From: an uncultured Lachnospiraceae bacterium
GTDB taxonomy: Bacteria > Bacillota > Clostridia > Lachnospirales > Lachnospiraceae
Length of the DNA stretch: 12,260 nt
Direction of reading: 5' to 3'
Assembly: GCA_902797785.1 (NCBI GenBank)
Contig: CADBUD010000225.1
Location: 1 to 12,260 of the forward strand
In this document: positions 7,498-12,260 of the stretch, piece by piece
Layout: each line of letters starts with the position of its first letter
How positions within the stretch are numbered: the first letter of the stretch is position 1
Position numbers and translations under genes: made by a program
The notes under the pieces: generated by a model
Database searches by the model: none
What the model saw: the letters and a program-made list of their open reading frames with translations, nothing else
Told to the model about the DNA's origin: nothing

Positions 7498-7526
7498 AAT
7501 ATAGCACAAAAGTGACCATTAGTCAA
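7498..7526 (-). promoter_or_regulatory. SigA-type promoter of the MMPL operon
   Basis: On the minus strand a -35 TTGACT (7526-7521) and a -10 TATATT (7503-7498) are separated by 17 nt, close to the vegetative consensus. Transcription would start near 7491, giving a leader of about 68 nt. Operator-like palindromes overlap the -35 and lie just past the start. Confidence 0.8.
7513..7525. promoter_or_regulatory. Probable TetR-family operator O1 over the -35
   Basis: TGAC and GTCA arms are separated by 5 nt, the same core as O2, with the centre 49 bp away. Five of the six -35 bases lie inside the palindrome, so a bound protein would block RNA polymerase. Confidence 0.6.
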
Positions 7527-7551
7527 CTTTTTACACGAAAATTTTTGCACA

Positions 7552-7591
7552 AAAAAAAGCACAAAACACCCTAGTGTTTTGTGCTTTTTTT
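7552..7591 (-). terminator. Strong hairpin terminator after the activase gene
   Basis: A perfect 11-bp stem GCACAAAACAC (7559-7569) / GTGTTTTGTGC (7574-7584) with a 4-nt loop is flanked by A and T runs that can extend the stem. It starts about 8 nt past the stop codon of the activase gene. It can act in both directions, but all genes here run on the minus strand, so it insulates the MMPL promoter from read-through. Confidence 0.9.
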
Positions 7592-7599
7592 CCTTACGG

Positions 7600-10500
7600 T
7601 TATGCTCCTCGTTGAAAACGATTTTGTCGCTCCTCTGCGTCATCCTCCTCTTCTGCATCAAACTGCCGGCGTTCCTCCTCCTGCTGATTCATCACCAACA
7701 TCTGCAGGCGGTTTTCAATATTCGCAAAGCTGACATCCGGATCATAATCCAGCGGAAGAAGCTCGATGTCCGGGAACATTTCCTTTAACTTTTTGCAGAC
7801 GCCCCTTCCTATGACATGGTTCGGCAGACATCCGAATGGCTGCAAGATTACGAAGTTCCGGCACCCATGCTTTGCATGATGGATGATTTCTGCCGGAATC
7901 AGGATTCCTTCTCCGGTATCAAACGTATGATGGATGACCGGATCGCTTTCTTTGGAAAGATCATCCAGAAGAACAGATGTTTCGTGTAATTTCTCTCCTC
8001 TTGCCAGGTAATCCGTCAAATGATGCGCCGCAGAGAAAAAGACATTGGCCACCTTGGACCAAAACCTCGTATTTTTGTCCCTCTCCACTTTAAATTCCTG
8101 GATCTGCTTGTTCTGGCAAAAATACGATTTCTGGATAACGTCGGTCATCTTGGCTTCAATAATTTCAAAGCCATTATTTTCCAGATACCGTTCAATATCC
8201 CCATTTGCGCCCGGATGGAAATTCAATAGATATTCTCCTACAATCAACACCGTCGGCTTCTTTTTTGAATCATCATACTCTACCTGAGACAGGCACCGCA
8301 ATGCCTTTTTGAATCCCCGGATGGCTCCAAACGTCCCATGCTTTGCGATTCCCTCGGAAAGATACTCCATTCCTTTTTCGAAGGCTGCATCTGCACTTCC
8401 CTCTTTTCTTTCATATGGCCGGATTTTCCGAAGGATTTCCTCCAGGGTATCGATCATCGGCAGTGCTATCGAGATACGGAGCAGGGATTGGGCATTGATC
8501 TTAAAGCCCGGGTGCATCTGATGATAATCCACATCATCATTCGTCATGATAGCCACATTTTCATAGCCGGCATCATCCAATGCCTTTCGAAGCAGAGTCG
8601 CATAATGCGGCAGACGGCAGCAGCCCAAATATTTCGCCATGGCGACAGCGACCTCATTTTTGTCATATGTTCCACTTTCCAGCGCTCCTAAGATTTCTCC
8701 TATGACGATCTGTGCCGGAAAGCAGATATCATTGTGTGTATATTTCTTTCCAAGACGGATTGCCTCCTCCCGCCCGATTTCCAACGGAACGGTCTTGATC
8801 TTCTGGGAGCGGAATGCCGCTGACATGACCTGACAAAAAGCATGAGAGCTGTTCGGCACCAGCACGATTTTTTCTTTCTTTTCTTTTTTTGTAAATTTGA
8901 CCGGGTATGGATCGGACAAATCCCTTACCTTGGATTTGATGTGCTTCTTTCGTTTTCTCTCAATCGTTTCCACAAAGGACCGAACCCGGATGCGCAGCGG
9001 TCCCTGTGCATCGCTTTCATCCACCTTGAGAATCAACGGAGATTTTCCACTGATTTCCTTCATCATACGGACCACTTCATCCGACAACACCGCGTCATGT
9101 CCACAGCCAAAGCTCACAATCTGAATCATTTCCAAATGCGGGTTCTGCGCTGCCAAAATGCTGCTTCCCAAGACCCGTGCATGGAAATTATTTACGATAT
9201 CAATTCTGGATTTGCGAAGCTCTACCTTCGGAAGATCCGGCAGGCTGTCAGCGGTCAGGACAGGAACGCCCATACTGACTAAAAGCTCCGGAAGCTCATG
9301 ATTGATCAAGGGATCGTTGTGGTAAGGACGTCCGGCCATTACCACAGCAAAGCCATCTTTTTTCGTTACCTCGTCAATGACCTTTTGCCCCATTTCCTTG
9401 AGCTCACGGTCGAACTGTTTCTGTGCCCGGTCAGCAAAGGCAATCGCCTGTCTGGTAAGTGACGGTTCTGTCCCATAGGTCTCTTTCATATACTGGCAGA
9501 GCTGTTTCTCCCTGTCACGATCGGTATACCAGTAAAAATACGGTGCATCGAACATCACTCCGCTCTCTTCCTGCGGATTGTCCGAATTATGGATTACGAT
9601 GGGATATCCTTTTACCAGTGCGCAGCGGGAAAAGCTCGTTTCCTCTGTATTTTCGGATGGCATCACGACGATCGACGGCATAAAAATCCGATCGACGGAG
9701 AGTCGAATCAGTTCCCGGATATGTCCATGGACCAGTTTTGCCGGGAAACATTCTGTATCGGACGGCACGGCGTGGATCCCATTTTCGTAGATCTCTCTTG
9801 TGCTGATTGGGGAGACCTTGACCGGATATCCCAAGGCTTTAAAAAAGGTCGTAAAGAAAGGAAGCCCCTCCCAGAAATTCAAGACTCTTGGCAGACCGAT
9901 CACGGTATCCTGCGTCGATTGCAGCTGCTCGTAAGGATATTCTTTCTCCTGCAGCTTTTTCCTGATTTCGTATAAATTGGCCGGCTTCTTCGTTTGATCC
10001 ATGATGCTGCGGAGCCGCTCTCTCGTTTTCTGATCCTTAGGATCTCCCAGGACTTCTCCCTTTTCGCAGCGGTTGTTCGTCACCCAGCTCTCTCCGGTGG
10101 AAAAAGTAAGGATGGTCCGGTTGCAGTGATTGGTGCAATATGGACATGGAGAATTGGCTTCCTGGGTAAAGGTAAAGTCCTTTAGCTGTTCATAGGTTAA
10201 AAAGCTTGGCTGAAACTCCGGATTTTTCGCACATTCCTTTGCTGTCAACGCCGAACCGATAGCTCCCATCAATCCGGCATATGGCGCACGGATGATCCGC
10301 TTCCCGACATACTGCTCCATTGCCCGAAGCACCGCATCATTTTGGAAGGTCCCCCCCTGTACGACAATGGTTTCTCCCAGAGAATCAATATTGGGAACCC
10401 GAATAACCTTGGTAAAAACGTTTTCAATGATCGAACGGCAAAGTCCTGCCATGATGTCATTCGGCTGTTTTCCATTCCTCTGTTCGGTAATGATGCTGCT

Positions 10501-12018
10501 GTTCATAAAGACCGTACAGCGGCTGCCCAGCTTTGCCGGGCTTTGGGAAGAAAAAGCTGCCGCCGCAATTTCCCCGGTTTTAATATGTAAGGTCTTGGCG
10601 AAATTCTCTAAGAAAGAACCACAGCCAGAGGAGCAGGCCTCGTTGACTACGATATTGGTAATAATCCCATGCTCCAGCCAGATCGCCTTCATATCCTGAC
10701 CACCAATATCTAGGATAAAGCTTGGATCATCGACATATTTCGACGCTGCAAGCGCATGAGCCACCGTTTCCACAATATGTGCCTCAGTTTGGAATGCCTT
10801 GGAAAACAGAAACTCTCCATATCCAGTCGAAGCTGCTGCGATGATTTGAAGCTTTGCTCCGGCTTTTTCATATTTATCATACATCTCAAGCAGGGCTTTT
10901 TTGGCTACTGTCAGTGGATTTCCTTCATTGGAGGAATAAAACGAATCGACGATTTCTTCCTGTTCATTCATCAAGACCAGCTTGGTCGTCGTACTCCCGG
11001 CATCAATCCCCAAATAGACTCTTACGATTTCTCCCTTCTTTGGTCTGACATCCGGTATCTCTTTCTTGGGATTTCTTTTTTGAAATTTCTGATATTCCTT
11101 CGGAGATTCAAAATAAAGCTGCCCCGCCTCTTCGCCCTGCTCCTTCTCTTGAGACAATGCCTGAAACTGTGCGGTCAGTTTTTCTAAGGAATATTCCCCC
11201 GCATTGCGATGTAATTCAAACAAGCTCAGTGCCGCACCATAGGCTACCATCATTTCCGGATGCTCCGGTATCAGGATTTCTTCTTTTTTTAAAGAAAGTC
11301 TCTCAGCAAAGACCTTTCCCAGTCTCTGATGGAAGGTCAGCGGACCACCTTCAAAAGCAACCGGTGGCTTGATGGTAAGTCCCTGGGAAAGTCCTCCGAT
11401 CGTCTGTTTGGCAATGGCGTGGTAGCTCGACAAGGCGATATCCTCTTTTTTGACGCCCTGATTTAATAAGGCCTGGATATCTGTTTTGGCAAAGACCCCG
11501 CAACGGCCGGAAATATCATATACACTGCTCCCCTGTTCTGCCATTTCGTTCATCTTGACCGCCGGGATTCCCAAAACGGCAGCGACCTCATCAATGAACG
11601 CACCGGTTCCACCGGCACAGCTTCCGTTCATTCTCATGTCAAAGACCTTTGGCTCACCTTTTTCATCCTCCCGAAAGAAGATAATTTTGGCATCCTGCCC
11701 ACCAAGCTCAATGGCTGTCCCGATTTTTCCATATTGCTTTTTCAACGCCATGGAATTGGCTACGACCTCCTGGGTAAACGGCAGATTCAGCTTTTCTGCC
11801 AGAGTCTTGGCACCGGAACCGGTCATACAAATCTTTACGGAATGGTTTTTTATGATTTGTCCGGCCTCTTCTAACAGCCCGATAATACTTTCCCGCTGTT
11901 TTGCGAAGTGACGGATATATTTTTGGAAAATCAGAGTTCCTTTTTCTAAGACTGCAATTTTGGTCGTCGTAGAGCCTACATCGACTCCTATGTGATATTT
12001 TGTCGTTTTTTCCTGCAT
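7600..12018 (-). CDS. Giant acyl-CoA dehydratase activase-related fusion protein
   Basis: The protein has 1472 aa from the ATG at 12018, which has AGGAGAG 6 nt upstream; an in-frame ATG at 12054 lacks such a site. Two BcrAD/BadFG (HgdC-type) ATPase modules come first. Module 1 has DVGSTTTK (13-20), Cys134 in SCAGGTGAF and Cys173 in GRCGVF. Module 2 has DAGSTTTK (339-346), Cys462 in EACSSGCGSF and Cys501 in SRCTVF. The 39-residue cysteine spacing in both equals that of the cluster ligands in the 2-hydroxyglutaryl-CoA dehydratase activator. A CPYC-x3-C motif follows (625-632, plus Cys651). Then come DUF2229/HgdB-like regions with TECFPAK (Cys757), GRPYHNDP (896-903), SFGCGHDA (Cys972), HNDICFPAQ (Cys1099), GCCRLPH (1133-1134) and QPFGCLPNH (Cys1397). 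The C-terminus is highly charged. It is probably a cytoplasmic Fe-S ATPase doing ATP-driven electron transfer. The reaction and partner are not known, and no dehydratase gene is adjacent. Confidence 0.88.
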   Translation of the reverse strand: MQEKTTKYHIGVDVGSTTTKIAVLEKGTLIFQKYIRHFAKQRESIIGLLEEAGQIIKNHSVKICMTGSGAKTLAEKLNLPFTQEVVANSMALKKQYGKIGTAIELGGQDAKIIFFREDEKGEPKVFDMRMNGSCAGGTGAFIDEVAAVLGIPAVKMNEMAEQGSSVYDISGRCGVFAKTDIQALLNQGVKKEDIALSSYHAIAKQTIGGLSQGLTIKPPVAFEGGPLTFHQRLGKVFAERLSLKKEEILIPEHPEMMVAYGAALSLFELHRNAGEYSLEKLTAQFQALSQEKEQGEEAGQLYFESPKEYQKFQKRNPKKEIPDVRPKKGEIVRVYLGIDAGSTTTKLVLMNEQEEIVDSFYSSNEGNPLTVAKKALLEMYDKYEKAGAKLQIIAAASTGYGEFLFSKAFQTEAHIVETVAHALAASKYVDDPSFILDIGGQDMKAIWLEHGIITNIVVNEACSSGCGSFLENFAKTLHIKTGEIAAAAFSSQSPAKLGSRCTVFMNSSIITEQRNGKQPNDIMAGLCRSIIENVFTKVIRVPNIDSLGETIVVQGGTFQNDAVLRAMEQYVGKRIIRAPYAGLMGAIGSALTAKECAKNPEFQPSFLTYEQLKDFTFTQEANSPCPYCTNHCNRTILTFSTGESWVTNNRCEKGEVLGDPKDQKTRERLRSIMDQTKKPANLYEIRKKLQEKEYPYEQLQSTQDTVIGLPRVLNFWEGLPFFTTFFKALGYPVKVSPISTREIYENGIHAVPSDTECFPAKLVHGHIRELIRLSVDRIFMPSIVVMPSENTEETSFSRCALVKGYPIVIHNSDNPQEESGVMFDAPYFYWYTDRDREKQLCQYMKETYGTEPSLTRQAIAFADRAQKQFDRELKEMGQKVIDEVTKKDGFAVVMAGRPYHNDPLINHELPELLVSMGVPVLTADSLPDLPKVELRKSRIDIVNNFHARVLGSSILAAQNPHLEMIQIVSFGCGHDAVLSDEVVRMMKEISGKSPLILKVDESDAQGPLRIRVRSFVETIERKRKKHIKSKVRDLSDPYPVKFTKKEKKEKIVLVPNSSHAFCQVMSAAFRSQKIKTVPLEIGREEAIRLGKKYTHNDICFPAQIVIGEILGALESGTYDKNEVAVAMAKYLGCCRLPHYATLLRKALDDAGYENVAIMTNDDVDYHQMHPGFKINAQSLLRISIALPMIDTLEEILRKIRPYERKEGSADAAFEKGMEYLSEGIAKHGTFGAIRGFKKALRCLSQVEYDDSKKKPTVLIVGEYLLNFHPGANGDIERYLENNGFEIIEAKMTDVIQKSYFCQNKQIQEFKVERDKNTRFWSKVANVFFSAAHHLTDYLARGEKLHETSVLLDDLSKESDPVIHHTFDTGEGILIPAEIIHHAKHGCRNFVILQPFGCLPNHVIGRGVCKKLKEMFPDIELLPLDYDPDVSFANIENRLQMLVMNQQEEERRQFDAEEEDDAEERQNRFQRGA

Positions 12019-12024
12019 AGTTTT

Positions 12025-12031
12025 CTCTCCT
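12025..12031 (-). promoter_or_regulatory. Ribosome binding site deciding the activase start
   Basis: AGGAGAG on the minus strand stands 6 nt before the ATG at 12018. The in-frame ATG at 12054 is preceded by pyrimidine-rich sequence with no Shine-Dalgarno match. Confidence 0.75.
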
Positions 12032-12061
12032 GAGCTTTGATCTGCGTTTTTCATATGATAG

Positions 12062-12081
12062 GAAACGAATTCATTCGTTTC
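12062..12081. promoter_or_regulatory. 20-bp palindrome in the activase leader
   Basis: GAAACGAAT and ATTCGTTTC are a perfect 9-bp inverted repeat with a 2-nt centre. It lies between the predicted transcription start (about 12102) and the ATG at 12018. The nearly absent loop favours a protein-binding operator over an RNA hairpin. It does not resemble the TGAC-N5-GTCA sites, so a different regulator is implied. Confidence 0.5.
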
Positions 12082-12108
12082 TTGTTTTTCTCTTTTTCGA
12101 CATTTTTT

Positions 12109-12136
12109 ATTATAACAAAGTTTTATTTATTTTCAA
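12109..12136 (-). promoter_or_regulatory. Promoter of the activase gene
   Basis: On the minus strand TTGAAA (12136-12131) and a perfect TATAAT (12114-12109) are separated by 16 nt in an AT-rich stretch. The start would fall near 12102, giving a leader of about 84 nt. Confidence 0.7.
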
Positions 12137-12176
12137 GAGAGAGTTCTTGTTTCCACACGGTAAACGCAAGCTTTTC

Positions 12177-12210
12177 GTTACTATTCACAGCTCTGCTGTT
12201 CATAGCAACA
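12177..12210. repeat. Dispersed intergenic repeat, copy B, imperfect palindrome
   Basis: The first 14 bases equal 1215-1228. Here the element also forms an imperfect inverted repeat: the arm beginning GTTACTATTCACAGC pairs in 12 of 15 positions with the arm GCTGTTCATAGCAAC across a 3-nt centre. It lies upstream of the activase promoter. Confidence 0.5.
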
Positions 12211-12220
12211 AAATGCACAT

Positions 12221-12256
12221 ACCGAAGGCACACAGAGTGCAAATACTCCCTTCGGT
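12221..12256. repeat. Nested inverted repeat at the window edge
   Basis: ACCGAAGG (12221-12228) and CCTTCGGT (12249-12256) are perfect complements. Inside them GCAC (12228-12231) and GTGC (12237-12240) can form a small hairpin. The element may continue past the window and may be part of the repeat beginning at 12177. The plus-strand T-run needed to judge a terminator is not in view. Confidence 0.4.
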
Positions 12257-12260
12257 CGTA

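Noticed and set aside
7323..7661. 112-codon minus-strand frame spanning the terminator and MMPL promoter
   Set aside because: It runs through a strong terminator, a promoter and both operators, and overlaps two well-supported genes in other frames.
12019..12054. Longer start (ATG at 12054) for the activase protein
   Set aside because: There is no Shine-Dalgarno site before it, while AGGAGAG lies 6 nt before the ATG at 12018, immediately ahead of the conserved ATPase start.

Overview
The window looks like part of a chromosome from a Clostridia-class Firmicute, most likely a gut Lachnospiraceae-type anaerobe. This is inferred from AGGAGG-type ribosome binding sites, TTGACT/TATAAT-type promoters, a large oxygen-sensitive-type acyl-CoA dehydratase activase protein, and a heptad-repeat protein paired with an MMPL transporter. 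No rRNA, tRNA, CRISPR array, insertion sequence or phage gene is visible. All five genes lie on the minus strand, so the window reads biologically from right to left.

Right part (12260 to about 7550): an intergenic stretch with repeats and a TTGAAA-16-TATAAT promoter, then a 20-bp palindrome in the leader, then one very large gene (12018-7600, 1472 aa). It carries two complete ASKHA-type activase modules followed by DUF2229/HgdB-like cysteine-rich regions. It is a single-gene unit closed by a strong hairpin terminator at 7552-7591. No dehydratase subunit gene is beside it.

Middle part (7526 to 1355): an apparent operon. A TTGACT-17-TATATT promoter carries two matching TGAC-N5-GTCA operators. 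It is followed by an MMPL/RND-type transporter (708 aa), a 1010-aa exported protein made largely of X-X-X-Leu-X-X-Gly heptads, and a TetR-family regulator (198 aa) 30 nt further on. A hairpin terminator (1355-1397) ends the unit. The simplest reading is a self-regulated envelope export or stress system: the transporter moves a lipid-like or amphipathic substrate, the long coiled protein works with it outside the membrane, and the TetR protein represses the whole operon until a ligand is sensed. The substrate cannot be read from the sequence.

Left part (1354 to 1): a gene-free stretch of 368 bp with a foldable GC-rich element, dispersed repeats and an extended -10 promoter. It is followed by the 5' part of a secreted transglutaminase-like protein with an intact Cys-His-Asp triad; its 3' end lies beyond the window.

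Short repeats recur between the genes: a 40-bp direct repeat (39/40) flanks the heptad-protein/TetR pair, and a 14-bp sequence appears at both ends of the window. They suggest a dispersed intergenic repeat family in this genome.
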